Positions 8,625 through 16,221 are shown, counted from the first letter of the stretch. The stretch is DNA of 55,997 nt from an uncultured Acetatifactor sp. (GCA_947627115.1 CANQUQ010000015.1:1-55997); one strand, 5' to 3'. Numbers and translations are program-made. Notes: generated by a model from the letters alone, not told the origin.

Positions 8625-9104
8625 TCAGAGCGCACTGTTCTGCCCGGAGGAGTCGTTCTCCTCGCGGTCAGCTTCCTCCATTTCCTTCAGTGCCTCCTCA
8701 ATGGCCGCCTTGGCGGATCTCTTTCCCGATCTCATCGCTCTGCCCACAGGTCTGGGCCGTCTTTCAGGCTCACTCTGATTCATGTTGCAGCTTCCCTGAA
8801 ATACGGCATTCTCATCGATCACGATCACAGCGGTGGAAATGTTGCCCAGCACTCTCGCCGTACCTGTCAGCTCCGTCTTGTCCGTCACTGTCACATTTCC
8901 GACGATCTCTCCTCCTATCATGGCCGACTTGGCGGAAACGTCGCCGTTGACTGTCCCCGCGGCTCCCACGATCAGTGCTCCCGTTATCGTTACGTTCCCG
9001 TTCACGACACCGTCGATCCTCACCGAACCCTCCGCGCTGAAATCACCGTTGCACACGGCGCCCTGTCCTATGAGAGTCGTAATTCTTACCTCTTTATTCT
9101 TCAT
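8625..9104 (-). CDS. Bactofilin family polymer-forming cytoskeletal protein
   Basis: A 159-residue protein with the bactofilin right-handed beta-helix pattern: LIGQGAVCNGDFSAEGSVRI, then repeated short turns with Gly/Val spacing such as GVVNGNVTITGALIVGAAG, up to about residue 110. A charged Arg/Glu-rich tail follows. Bactofilins polymerise without nucleotide and often anchor cell-wall enzymes. The ATG at 9104 is preferred over GTG at 9116 and ATG at 9110 because AGGTGAGG then lies 6 nt upstream. One of the repeated palindrome-SD cassettes lies directly in front. The LytM-like gene upstream on the same strand is probably co-transcribed. Confidence 0.9.
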   Translation of the reverse strand: MKNKEVRITTLIGQGAVCNGDFSAEGSVRIDGVVNGNVTITGALIVGAAGTVNGDVSAKSAMIGGEIVGNVTVTDKTELTGTARVLGNISTAVIVIDENAVFQGSCNMNQSEPERRPRPVGRAMRSGKRSAKAAIEEALKEMEEADREENDSSGQNSAL

Positions 9105-9133
9105 GATCATCCTCACCTTCTGCCGCTAACGGC
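9105..9133 (-). repeat. Palindrome-SD cassette, copy 1 (before bactofilin)
   Basis: On the minus strand GCCG-TTAG-CGGC is followed by AGAAGGTGAGGATGATC and the bactofilin ATG. This is one of seven similar elements in the window. Confidence 0.65.
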
Positions 9134-9152
9134 CTATAAATTATCCTCGGCA

Positions 9153-9866
9153 TCAGCCGCTTATGACGAGCACATCCATAGGTGCGATATATGCTCCGTC
9201 CTTCATCATCTGGTATCCAAGCTTACTGTTCCCGTCATTGATCAGGAACAGCGTTGTTCCCTGCTTGACGCTCTCCCCCTGCCGTACCTTCACTTCGCCG
9301 GAATTTCTGTATATCGTGACATAGCCGTTCCCGTGGTCGATCCAGACATTATGGCCGTATTCGCCGTCGTCGTTCACTGCGGTAACGGTCCCGGACGCCG
9401 TCGCCACCACCATGGCACCCTCTGAGGAGGTAAAAATACACATGGGATCTCCCTCTGTGACCTCCTCCCAGGTGGCAGAGCCGGTCAGCGGAAATTCCGT
9501 AGGCGTATACTGTGAAGCCACCTGCTCGGACAGACTGTTCTCGCTCTCCGTCTTCTGGGCCACCGTATCGCTCAGGATCTGCACCGTGGCATTCAGCTCC
9601 TGCACCTGACTTTGGAGAGCCTCCTTTTCCGCTTCCAGCGCCTGGAATTCTTCGAGCTGCTCCTGCCTCAGAAAGCTTCCCTCCTCCCGGATGTCTCCGA
9701 CGAAAATGATGAGGCCGATCAGCGTTCCCGCGGCAGCGCTCAGCAAAAGCATCAGTATCTCTGCGGCCCACTTTCTGATACGGAACTGTCTTATACCTGC
9801 ATCTGGGGCATCGGATGTAACAATGACTACATGACTGTTCTTTCGTTTATGTCGTTGTCGTCTCAT
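9153..9866 (-). CDS. Membrane-anchored degenerate LytM/M23-like protein
   Basis: A 237-residue protein: basic N-terminus, one membrane helix (about residues 33-57), a Gln/Glu-rich coiled coil (about 62-112), then a LytM/M23 fold (about 130-237). The fold is recognisable from ATASGTVTAV, YGHNVWIDHGNGYVTIY, VRQGESVKQGTTL and a final APMDVL. The zinc-binding residues are missing: the usual Y-x-H after the HGNGY element reads YRNS, the C-terminal HxH site reads LGYQMM, and no HxxxD is seen. It is therefore probably a non-enzymatic scaffold or an amidase activator, as known for EnvC- and SpoIIQ-type proteins. The start is fixed by GGAGGTGA. Its neighbour is bactofilin. Confidence 0.85.
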   Translation of the reverse strand: MRRQRHKRKNSHVVIVTSDAPDAGIRQFRIRKWAAEILMLLLSAAAGTLIGLIIFVGDIREEGSFLRQEQLEEFQALEAEKEALQSQVQELNATVQILSDTVAQKTESENSLSEQVASQYTPTEFPLTGSATWEEVTEGDPMCIFTSSEGAMVVATASGTVTAVNDDGEYGHNVWIDHGNGYVTIYRNSGEVKVRQGESVKQGTTLFLINDGNSKLGYQMMKDGAYIAPMDVLVISG

Positions 9867-9894
9867 ACAAAAGTCACCTCCGGTAAACTTCATT

Positions 9895-9923
9895 ATTTTA
9901 CCATAGGTGACTCCTGACAGCAA
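9895..9923 (-). promoter_or_regulatory. Probable promoter of the LytM-bactofilin unit
   Basis: TTGCTG (9923-9918) and TAAAAT (9900-9895) on the minus strand, with 17 nt between, lie 28 nt upstream of the LytM-like start. Confidence 0.5.
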
Positions 9924-9959
9924 CGGAAATTTAACATTTTTGTAAAAAATTCATAACAA

Positions 9960-11009
9960 TCACAGCTTCAAAGCCATGTCGCCGGCGGCGATCCACCCCT
10001 TTTTGCGCATCAGTTCAGAGAACAGCAGTGTCAGAACTGCCGGAAGCACAAAATGCATCGTCAGGATCAGCAGCAATGCCGCCCCGCCGCTCCTGCCGCC
10101 CTCCACCATGGAGCCGTAGGCCGCGATCTGTCCCACGAATCCGGCGGAACCCATGCCGGAGCCCACGGGGGTGCTGGTCATCCGCAGGACCGCAGACGCT
10201 ATGGGGCCCAGGATGGCACTGGACAGGATTGCCGGGAGCCAGATGACAGGCTTTTTTACAATATTCGGGACCTGCAGCATGGAGGTGCCGACGCCCTGCG
10301 CCACCAGTCCTCCCACCTTGTTCTCCCGGTAGCTGGCGACGGCGAAGCCCACCATGTTACAGCAGCAGCCTACCGTAGCAGCTCCCGCAGCCAGACCGGA
10401 CATTCCCAGGGACACGCCGATGGCGGCCGAGCTGATGGGAAGCGTCAGGATCATTCCCATGAGCACGGACACGGCCATGCCTCCCAGGATGGGGTGCAGC
10501 TCCACATTCACATTTACCAGATTGCCGAGCCAGCCCATAAAGACGGCTATGGGAGGCCCTGCCACAAAGGCGACCAGAGATCCGGAAAGGATAGAGGCCA
10601 GCGGCGTCACCAGGATGTCGACCTTTGTCTTCCCGGCCACCAGAGCGCCCATTTTGATCGCCACCACCGCTGCCACAAAAGCTCCCAGGGGCTCTCCCGG
10701 CGCGCCCAGCTTGAAGGCCTCCATGGCGGTGACTGCGGGAAATGCGCCGACCATTCCTGCCACTGCCGCGGACACGGTGACCAGAGGCCCCTGCTTGAAT
10801 TTGCAGGCTACACCAACTCCGATACCTGCACCGGTCAAGGTCTTCGCCACGTTGCTGACGGCGGTCAGATAGACGCTCAGCGGCCCGCTGATCAGACCTC
10901 CGATCTGGGAGATGATAGTGCCGACGATCAGAGTGGAGAACAGCCCCAACGCCATTCCGCTCAGACCCTCTATAAAAATTTCGTTCAGCCATTTCTTGAT
11001 CTTGTCCAT
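9960..11009 (-). CDS. PTS sugar transporter subunit IIC-like membrane protein (PfoR type)
   Basis: A 349-residue, very hydrophobic protein with about nine or ten membrane helices. It has the Gly/Ala/Pro-rich pattern of the PTS_EIIC_2/PfoR group: EGLSGMALGLFSTLIVGTI at the N-terminus, GAGIGVGVACKF, KVDILVTPL and STPVGSGMGSAGFVGQ. No IIA, IIB or sugar kinase is encoded nearby, so it is an orphan IIC-like protein. PfoR members were first named as regulators of clostridial toxin genes, but transport is equally possible. AAGGAGAAG precedes the ATG. The 41-bp repeats start about 60 nt upstream of its start. Confidence 0.8.
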   Translation of the reverse strand: MDKIKKWLNEIFIEGLSGMALGLFSTLIVGTIISQIGGLISGPLSVYLTAVSNVAKTLTGAGIGVGVACKFKQGPLVTVSAAVAGMVGAFPAVTAMEAFKLGAPGEPLGAFVAAVVAIKMGALVAGKTKVDILVTPLASILSGSLVAFVAGPPIAVFMGWLGNLVNVNVELHPILGGMAVSVLMGMILTLPISSAAIGVSLGMSGLAAGAATVGCCCNMVGFAVASYRENKVGGLVAQGVGTSMLQVPNIVKKPVIWLPAILSSAILGPIASAVLRMTSTPVGSGMGSAGFVGQIAAYGSMVEGGRSGGAALLLILTMHFVLPAVLTLLFSELMRKKGWIAAGDMALKL

Positions 11010-11067
11010 CCCGGTCTTCTCCTTATCCTTCGGTATTTGTATTTTAACTGTCAGAGCAGTCCTGCCC

Positions 11068-11203
11068 CGAACAGATCTCCGACACCTTTTTCCGGCTCAG
11101 GCTTCCGCCGAACAGATCTCCGGCGCCTCTTTCCGGCTCAGGCTTCCGCCGAACAGATCTCCAGCACCTTTTTCCAGCTCAGGCTTCCGCCGAACAGATC
11201 CAG
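11068..11203. repeat. 41-bp tandem repeat derived from the 3' end of hisA
   Basis: The phrase CGAACAGATC recurs at 11068, 11109, 11150 and 11191, an exact 41-bp period. Three full units (11068-11190) differ at only a few positions; the fourth continues into the gene. The unit closest to the gene encodes the last residues of the HisA-like protein and its stop region, while the two outer units lie beyond the stop. Because 41 is not a multiple of three, each unit is in a different frame and the outer ones are not a simple protein extension. This looks like tandem duplication of a gene terminus. Confidence 0.85.
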
Positions 11204-11920
11204 CGCGCTTCCGACGGTGACGTTCAGCCGGTCTCTTCCCAGCCTTTTGAGCAGCCGCAGATCCCCGTAGCTGTGTACGCCGCCCGCGTATGTCACGGTC
11301 CTGCCGCTCCATCGCCCCAAAAGCTCTGCAAGCTCCTCCTCGATTCCCTCCGATTTTCCCTCCACATCCACCGCGTGGATCAGAAATTCGTCGCAGAATT
11401 CGGAAAGCCTGTCCAACAACGCCCCGTCCAGCTGCTCCGATGTCAGCTTCTGCCACCTGTCGGTCACCACGGTATACCCGGCATTCGTTCTCCTGCAGCT
11501 CAGATCCAGCACCAGCCGGTCTTTCCCCACTGCCTCCCGCAGCTCCCTCAGCCTCCCGTAAAATATCCTGCCTTCCCGGAACACATAGGAGGTCACGATC
11601 ACATGGGATGCGCCGGCATCCAAAAAATCAGCGGCGTTCTGCGGAGTGATGCCGCCTCCCACCTGCAGCCCGCCCGGATAGGCTCTCAGCGCATCCATGG
11701 CCTGCTGCTTTGTCTTTTCATATAATTCGTCGGACACAGCGTTCAAAAGTATGACATGCCCGCCCTTTATTTTGTGATCCCGGTATAATTCCGCAAAAAA
11801 GGCAGCGTCCTTCTCCGACACATGATTTTCACGAACCCGGCCGCCGTCCCCGCTCAGACTGCTCCCGACAATCTGTTTCACTCTGCCGTCATGAATATCG
11901 ATACAAGGTCTGAATTCCAT
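11138..11920 (-). CDS. hisA: Eukaryote-type HisA (ProFAR isomerase)
   Basis: A 260-residue TIM-barrel protein of histidine synthesis, converting ProFAR to PRFAR. The opening FRPCIDIHDGRVKQIVGSSL, the GGHVILLN element, LQVGGGITPQNA and late TYAGGVHSYGDL/VTVGSALDLFGG match the HisA variant typical of eukaryotic HIS6 rather than ordinary bacterial HisA. The two phosphate-binding Gly motifs and Asp residues are present. ATG at 11920 is chosen because homologs start there; the Shine-Dalgarno (AGAGGA) is rather far upstream and a TTG at 11944 is possible. No other his gene adjoins. The final codons belong to a 41-bp tandem repeat. Confidence 0.85.
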   Translation of the reverse strand: MEFRPCIDIHDGRVKQIVGSSLSGDGGRVRENHVSEKDAAFFAELYRDHKIKGGHVILLNAVSDELYEKTKQQAMDALRAYPGGLQVGGGITPQNAADFLDAGASHVIVTSYVFREGRIFYGRLRELREAVGKDRLVLDLSCRRTNAGYTVVTDRWQKLTSEQLDGALLDRLSEFCDEFLIHAVDVEGKSEGIEEELAELLGRWSGRTVTYAGGVHSYGDLRLLKRLGRDRLNVTVGSALDLFGGSLSWKKVLEICSAEA

Positions 11921-12096
11921 AATGTCAGCAACCGTTCCTCTCAATTTTTGTAAAAATTTTTGTCGCCGCCGCGCATAAATTATCTGTCATCTCACATACT
12001 AAATGCAAAATCCGTGTCGCACCGTCAGACGGAACGGCAGGATTTTTCAATTTATCTTCAGCAGACAGACGAACAATATGCAGAATGGAGGAGACT

Positions 12097-12657
12097 ATGA
12101 AAAAATTCAATGCTCTTGCAGGGGCCAAAAGGCTCCTGGCACTCGGTCTGGTACTTGCATTCATATGCATGACAACGGCTTGTACCAACGGAACGAACAA
12201 TAACTCCGGCAGCATGGCCGGAAACAATGCACAGTCCGGAGCCGGCACGGTAGCCGACAACAGCGGCAATACCAACGGCACGAACGGCGCCGACAGGAAT
12301 ACGGCCGGCAGCACCGAAAACGGCGCGGCCTCCGGCGATGTCAACTCAGGTGCAGACAACGGGACCGCTGCCGATAACGGCAACGGAAGCTACAACAATT
12401 CCGTCACGGAAGGCACCGACCAGAACGGCAACTCGCTCATGGGCGATGCGGACGGCGCTCTCGACAACGTGGTGGACGATGTCAGAGACGGCATCGACGA
12501 CATTACCGACAATGTGCTCGGCAATGACAACGGCACGAACGGCGCAAACGGCGCAAACGGGACCAACGGCGCAAACGGCACAAACGGCGCGAATGGCGCG
12601 AACGGCACGAATGGCGCGAACGGCAGCGACGCTGCGGGCCAGACCGCAAACCGCTGA
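12097..12657 (+). CDS. Low-complexity repeat lipoprotein
   Basis: A 186-residue predicted lipoprotein. It has a Lys-rich N-terminus, a hydrophobic core and a TTAC lipobox-like end. The mature part is almost entirely Asn, Gly, Thr, Ala, Ser and Asp. A short acidic amphipathic segment (ALDNVVDDVRDGIDDIT, about residues 125-141) is followed by NGTNGA/NGA tripeptide repeats encoded by a 9-bp microsatellite at about 12538-12630. No enzymatic domain is visible; the function is unknown. The ATG is preceded by GGAGG at 5 nt. The gene stands alone between divergent hisA and convergent dapB, with a strong terminator behind. Confidence 0.75.
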   Translation: MKKFNALAGAKRLLALGLVLAFICMTTACTNGTNNNSGSMAGNNAQSGAGTVADNSGNTNGTNGADRNTAGSTENGAASGDVNSGADNGTAADNGNGSYNNSVTEGTDQNGNSLMGDADGALDNVVDDVRDGIDDITDNVLGNDNGTNGANGANGTNGANGTNGANGANGTNGANGSDAAGQTANR

Positions 12658-12678
12658 TATTCTGTTTGATAATGGAAA

Positions 12679-12728
12679 CGGTAAGGCTTTCAGGATTCCG
12701 TCATTTCCGGCATCTGAAGGCCTTACCG
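12679..12728 (+). terminator. Intrinsic terminator of the repeat lipoprotein gene
   Basis: A 15-bp stem (12679-12693 with 12714-12728, one G-U pair) of CGGTAAGGC type is followed by CTTTTT. It lies 21 nt after the stop codon and separates this gene from the convergent dapB. Confidence 0.85.
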
Positions 12729-12735
12729 CTTTTTG

Positions 12736-13506
12736 TCAGACGTTGAGAACGGCTTCGATCACATCGCTCATGCTGTACATTCCCGCAGGTCTTCCGGCCA
12801 GGAACTTTGCCGCCTGCACCGCGCCTCGGCCGAACACGGCCTTGGAGTACGCCGTGTGGGAGAATGTGACTACCTCGTCCGTTCCGGCAAAGATCACATC
12901 ATGCTCTCCCACGATGGTGCCGCCCCGCACCGCGCTGATGCCGATCTCCTTTTTCGGGCGCTGCTCGCGCCTTACGCTTCTGTCAAATACATATTCGTAA
13001 TCGCCCCCCAGCTGCTCGTTGACGGAATCCGCCAGCGCCAGCGCCGTTCCGCTTGGCGCATCCAGCTTGAGATTATGATGCTTTTCCAGCACCTCCACGT
13101 CAAATCCCGCAGGGGCCAGCACCTCGGCCGCGTTTTTTAACAGCTTCAGCAAAAGATTGATGCCAAGGGACATGTTTGCGGATTTCAGCACCGCCGTGCT
13201 CCTGGATACCTCCGCCGCCTTATCCGCCTGCGCCTGGCTCAGCCCCGTGGTGCACAGCACGCAGGGAAGCTTATGCTCCGCGCAGTAATCCAACATCCGA
13301 TCCACCACGGAGGCCGTGGAAAAATCGATCAGGCAGTCCGCTTCCACGTCGCACAGCGAAATATCCGGGAAAACGGGATACGGGTTATGTCCGTCGTCCC
13401 GCGGATCGATCCCCGCCGCCATCTCCAGCTCCGGGTCCTCCGCTATCATTCCGCTGATGACCTGACCCATCCTGCCGTTACATCCATGCATGATAATTTT
13501 GATCAT
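12736..13506 (-). CDS. dapB: 4-hydroxy-tetrahydrodipicolinate reductase
   Basis: A 256-residue cytoplasmic enzyme of lysine and meso-diaminopimelate synthesis that reduces the DapA product with NAD(P)H. The nucleotide-binding HGCNGRMG motif is at residues 7-14. The catalytic EKHHNLKLDAPSGTAL stretch is at about 141-156, with the His-His pair and the substrate-binding Lys. Length is normal for the family. The start is fixed by GGAGG 5 nt before the ATG; a GTG 12 nt upstream lies within that site. dapA lies 60 nt upstream on the same strand, with a GC-rich hairpin in the gap. Confidence 0.96.
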   Translation of the reverse strand: MIKIIMHGCNGRMGQVISGMIAEDPELEMAAGIDPRDDGHNPYPVFPDISLCDVEADCLIDFSTASVVDRMLDYCAEHKLPCVLCTTGLSQAQADKAAEVSRSTAVLKSANMSLGINLLLKLLKNAAEVLAPAGFDVEVLEKHHNLKLDAPSGTALALADSVNEQLGGDYEYVFDRSVRREQRPKKEIGISAVRGGTIVGEHDVIFAGTDEVVTFSHTAYSKAVFGRGAVQAAKFLAGRPAGMYSMSDVIEAVLNV

Positions 13507-13526
13507 CTTGTCCTCCACTCCGTATC

Positions 13527-13545
13527 GCCGGCGGATACCGCCGGC
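13527..13545 (-). promoter_or_regulatory. GC-rich hairpin between dapA and dapB
   Basis: GCCGGCGG-ATA-CCGCCGGC is a perfect inverted repeat 20 nt before the dapB start. No T-run follows on the minus strand (GATACGGAG), so it is more likely an mRNA-processing or translational element than a terminator. Confidence 0.5.
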
Positions 13546-13566
13546 AGATCCATGCCGGTATCCGTA

Positions 13567-14451
13567 TTACAGTATTCCGTACTCTTTCATTGCCTTCTCA
13601 AGCCTTGCCACATTCGCAGGCTCCATCTCTGTCAGCGGCATCCTCAGAGTGCCGTTGATCCTTCCCATCAGCTCCAGTCCCTTCTTGACGGGAATGGGAT
13701 TGACCTCACAGAACAGCGCTCCGCACAGCTCCATGGCCCGAAGCTGCTCCTTCAGGCTGCCCGCCGGATCGCCATCCAGAAATTTCTTACAGATCTCGTG
13801 GGTCTGCCGGGGAGCCACATTGGCCAGCACGGAAATGACTCCGATGCCTCCGAGTGCCATGATCGGAACGATCTGATCGTCATTGCCGGAATAAATGTCT
13901 ACGTCGTCTCCCGCAAGAGACGCCAGCTTTGCGATCTGGGAAATATTGCCGCTGGCTTCCTTTACGCCCACGATATTCTCCACATCCCTGCAGAGCCGCA
14001 CCACCGTCTCCGGCAGAATATTGCAGCCGGTCCTGGAGGGCACATTGTAGAGCAGGACAGGCAGCTTTACCGATTCCGCAATGGCCTTGAAATGAGCGTA
14101 CAATCCGTTCTGGGTGGCCTTATTGTAGTAGGGGCTCACCAGCAGCAGGCCGTCAACGCCCAGCTTTTCGGCTTCCGTGGAAAGATAGATCGCCGTCTCT
14201 GTGCAGTTGGACCCGGTGCCTGCCACCACGGGGATCCTGCCGGCCACAGTCCTGACACAGTGGCCGATCACGTCGAGATGCTCCTCATGGGTCAGCGTCG
14301 AAGCCTCACCGGTGGTGCCGCACACAATGACGGCATCCGTTCCCTCTGCGATCTGAAATTCCAACAGCTCATCGAACTGCCCGTAATTTACTTTTCCGTT
14401 GTCGTACATCGGCGTGACGATGGCCACGCCCGCTCCCTTAAAAATAGCCAT
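13567..14451 (-). CDS. dapA: 4-hydroxy-tetrahydrodipicolinate synthase
   Basis: A 294-residue TIM-barrel aldolase condensing pyruvate with aspartate semialdehyde, the first committed step toward lysine and diaminopimelate. The Schiff-base lysine is Lys164 (VGVKEASG). Tyr135 and Arg140 lie in LLYNVPSRTG and the Thr-Thr pair lies in VCGTTGEA at residues 46-47. Length is typical. GGAGG precedes the ATG. A strong promoter (14602-14630) and a leader of about 140 nt containing a terminator-like hairpin precede the gene, so expression is probably controlled in the leader. dapB follows. Confidence 0.97.
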   Translation of the reverse strand: MAIFKGAGVAIVTPMYDNGKVNYGQFDELLEFQIAEGTDAVIVCGTTGEASTLTHEEHLDVIGHCVRTVAGRIPVVAGTGSNCTETAIYLSTEAEKLGVDGLLLVSPYYNKATQNGLYAHFKAIAESVKLPVLLYNVPSRTGCNILPETVVRLCRDVENIVGVKEASGNISQIAKLASLAGDDVDIYSGNDDQIVPIMALGGIGVISVLANVAPRQTHEICKKFLDGDPAGSLKEQLRAMELCGALFCEVNPIPVKKGLELMGRINGTLRMPLTEMEPANVARLEKAMKEYGIL

Positions 14452-14529
14452 CTTCTTTTCCTCCGTCCGCGTCAGATATCATAACTGGAAGACGCATTTC
14501 TTATGTAATATAAAGCGTGTAATATAAAA

Positions 14530-14553
14530 CGCCGGCTTGACGAAGTGCCGGCG
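14530..14553 (-). terminator. Terminator-like hairpin in the dapA leader (candidate attenuator)
   Basis: On the minus strand CGCCGGC-ACTTCGTCAA-GCCGGCG is followed by TTTTATATT. It lies downstream of the dapA promoter and about 80 nt before the gene. An upstream segment with AGGAA/TTCCT and CGAAAG/CTTTTCG complementarity could form a competing fold. It could also stop read-through from the upstream adenosyltransferase gene. Confidence 0.6.
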
Positions 14554-14601
14554 AAAAGTCCAACAGGAAAACCCTTTCGGCATCTTCCTACATACATTTG
14601 C

Positions 14602-14630
14602 ATCATAGCATTAGAATCGGTCTGTGTCAA
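14602..14630 (-). promoter_or_regulatory. Strong sigma-A promoter of dapA
   Basis: On the minus strand TTGACA (14630-14625) and TATGAT (14607-14602) are separated by 17 nt. A second TTGACA in a 16-nt-offset direct repeat lies at 14646-14641. Confidence 0.85.
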
Positions 14631-14651
14631 TGCCTTTCTATGTCAATGCCT

Positions 14652-15149
14652 CTATTCCCAGACCTTAAATTTGACATTTTCGATGCGGGACACCTCGTCC
14701 GCCAGAATACAGATGGAATCAGGCAGGTTGATGCCCGTGAGAATGATCTCGGTATCCTCACGGCTCTCCAGAACGGACTGTATCACCTGACCGTCAACGA
14801 TTCCCTTCTCCACCAGACCCAGCACTTCGTCCAGGACCAGCAGGTCGCACTCTCCCGTGGTCAGTACCTTTTTGGCAAAATTGATCCCGTTTCGGATATT
14901 CGCGATCTCCTCCTGCTTTTTCTCCTCCGGGAGCTGCTCAAAGTTCTCGCCTGACTTTTCAAAGCGGAACAGCTTTATCTCCGGCTCCAGCCTCTTCAGA
15001 AATTCGGAATCCTCCAGTCCTCTCTCCTTCAGGAACTGGATGATCACCACGCTCTTTCCCTCCGTGGCAGCCTGCACGGCCCTGCCGATGGCCGCAGATG
15101 TCTTGCCTCGTCCGTCGCCGGAATAAATATATATTGACCCTTTTGCCAT
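14652..15149 (-). CDS. Cob(I)alamin adenosyltransferase-like protein (CobA/CobO/BtuR family)
   Basis: A 165-residue P-loop protein. Walker A GDGRGKTS is at residues 11-18, after the family's KGSIYIYSG opening. Other features are VVIIQFLKERG, the DLLVLDEVLG Walker B-like element and a late LTGINLPDSI motif. The family transfers adenosyl from ATP to the cobalt of corrinoids. The start is set by GAGGTG before ATG at 15149; the long upstream extension of the open frame has no support. No cobalamin genes adjoin. It lies 160 nt downstream of the SSB-like gene. The annotation as CobO-like is secure, its exact role less so. Confidence 0.85.
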   Translation of the reverse strand: MAKGSIYIYSGDGRGKTSAAIGRAVQAATEGKSVVIIQFLKERGLEDSEFLKRLEPEIKLFRFEKSGENFEQLPEEKKQEEIANIRNGINFAKKVLTTGECDLLVLDEVLGLVEKGIVDGQVIQSVLESREDTEIILTGINLPDSICILADEVSRIENVKFKVWE

Positions 15150-15309
15150 AACGCACCTCGCCGTGTGATACTCACATATTCGCGTGCCCGCCCTGCAGAT
15201 GCTCCGCATCTGCGGGCTGCAGTCTGCTGTGTCTTCAACAGTATAACACACTTTCCACAATTTGGCAAATTTCGGTTTCCCTATCCCTTCCGCGCCTGGA
15301 TTCCGCGTC

Positions 15310-15951
15310 TCACGTGGGCTCTGTCTCCTCCACGATCTCAAGCTTGCTCACGGACACCTCAAAGGCGACCCGCTTCTCCACGGTCTCCTCGTCCAGCTTT
15401 TTCATATATTCACGGCTCTGGATCCTGCCCCACACGGCGCAGCGCTCCCCCACCTTAAAATGATTCGCATAACGGGCATTTCTTCCCCAGCAGATGCAGG
15501 GTATGTAATCGGATTTGCCGTACGGCCGGTTGACGGCCAGCAAAAGATCCGCAATCTCCCTCCCCAGAGGCGTCTTGCGGTAGATCGGCTCCTTACAGAT
15601 ATATCCGTCCAGAAAGATCTGGTTGGTCTTGGAGCTCTCCTCCACCTCGTCGATAAAGCTGATCTCTCTGGCAAATACGGAAAGCACCAGCCGATTCCTC
15701 CTCTCCTCATGGCGATTGTAGGACCTGAACTGACCGCTCACACAGATCAGCGCTCCCACGTAATCCGCCGTCACATCCATAAGGCGCTCCGACACCATGA
15801 CGGGAATGATGTCATAGCTCTCGCTGAGGCGCTTACATCTCACGTCCACCATGTAAAAGCCCTCTCCGTAAATTTGATGGCTGTAAGAAAAACCGCTCAC
15901 GATCTCTCCCATGACCGTCACCTGATTGTTTTCAATTACCTTATCTGTCAT
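15310..15951 (-). CDS. Single-stranded DNA-binding-like protein with two OB folds
   Basis: A 213-residue protein with two OB-fold-like halves. The first runs from ENNQVTVMGEIVSGF to about residue 98. The second starts at NQIFLDGYICKEPIYRKTPL and contains the SSB/PriB-like elements DLLLAVNRPYGKSDYIPCICWG and VGERCAVWGRIQSREY. It lacks the acidic Gly-rich SSB tail and ends in EETEPT, so it is probably not the main replicative SSB. GGAGAGG precedes the ATG, and one of the palindrome-SD cassettes lies in front. The role is inferred as DNA binding in repair or replication. Confidence 0.75.
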   Translation of the reverse strand: MTDKVIENNQVTVMGEIVSGFSYSHQIYGEGFYMVDVRCKRLSESYDIIPVMVSERLMDVTADYVGALICVSGQFRSYNRHEERRNRLVLSVFAREISFIDEVEESSKTNQIFLDGYICKEPIYRKTPLGREIADLLLAVNRPYGKSDYIPCICWGRNARYANHFKVGERCAVWGRIQSREYMKKLDEETVEKRVAFEVSVSKLEIVEETEPT

Positions 15952-15980
15952 TTTTCCTCTCCTTCTGCCGCTTTATCGGC
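15952..15980 (-). repeat. Palindrome-SD cassette, copy 2 (before the SSB-like gene)
   Basis: On the minus strand GCCG-ATAAAG-CGGC is followed by AGAAGGAGAGGAAAA and the ATG. The palindrome to start codon distance is 15 nt. Confidence 0.7.
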
Positions 15981-16192
15981 TTGTCTCGTGCTTAAGCTTT
16001 TTTCCGGTAGCACCGCCGGAGCGCCGCGCCTCCGGTGGATATTATTATATATACAATATTTTTCCGGAAAATAGTACCTTTTTCCGTCGCGGTATTTTTC
16101 ATTTTTCGTCATTTTATCGCCATTTATCAACATATTATCATGCACGGCTGTATGGAAAAGCAATTACTTTTTCGGAGGACTGCGACGGATAC
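15981..16192. other. Intergenic region between the SSB-like gene and typA
   Basis: No gene is seen in this part of the 398-nt divergent gap. It holds a GC-rich inverted repeat (CCGGAG with CTCCGG, near 16009-16035) in the probable leader of the SSB-like gene. An AT-rich stretch at 16036-16140 may contain its promoter, but no element with good -35 and -10 boxes could be fixed. Confidence 0.4.
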
Positions 16193-16221
16193 TTGCACCT
16201 GCCATGAAATGGTGTTATACT
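16193..16221 (+). promoter_or_regulatory. Sigma-A promoter of typA
   Basis: TTGCAC (16193-16198) and TATACT (16216-16221) with a 17-nt spacer lie about 130 nt upstream of the typA start. The leader includes a direct repeat of CCGGGGCG but no recognised riboswitch. Confidence 0.7.

Noticed and set aside
13527..13545. dapB hairpin as an eighth cassette copy
   Set aside because: The spacing to ATG is 20 nt and the downstream sequence (GATACGGAG) does not match the cassette.
14452..14650. Lysine riboswitch before dapA
   Set aside because: The leader is too short and lacks the conserved five-way junction sequences; only an attenuator-like hairpin can be supported.
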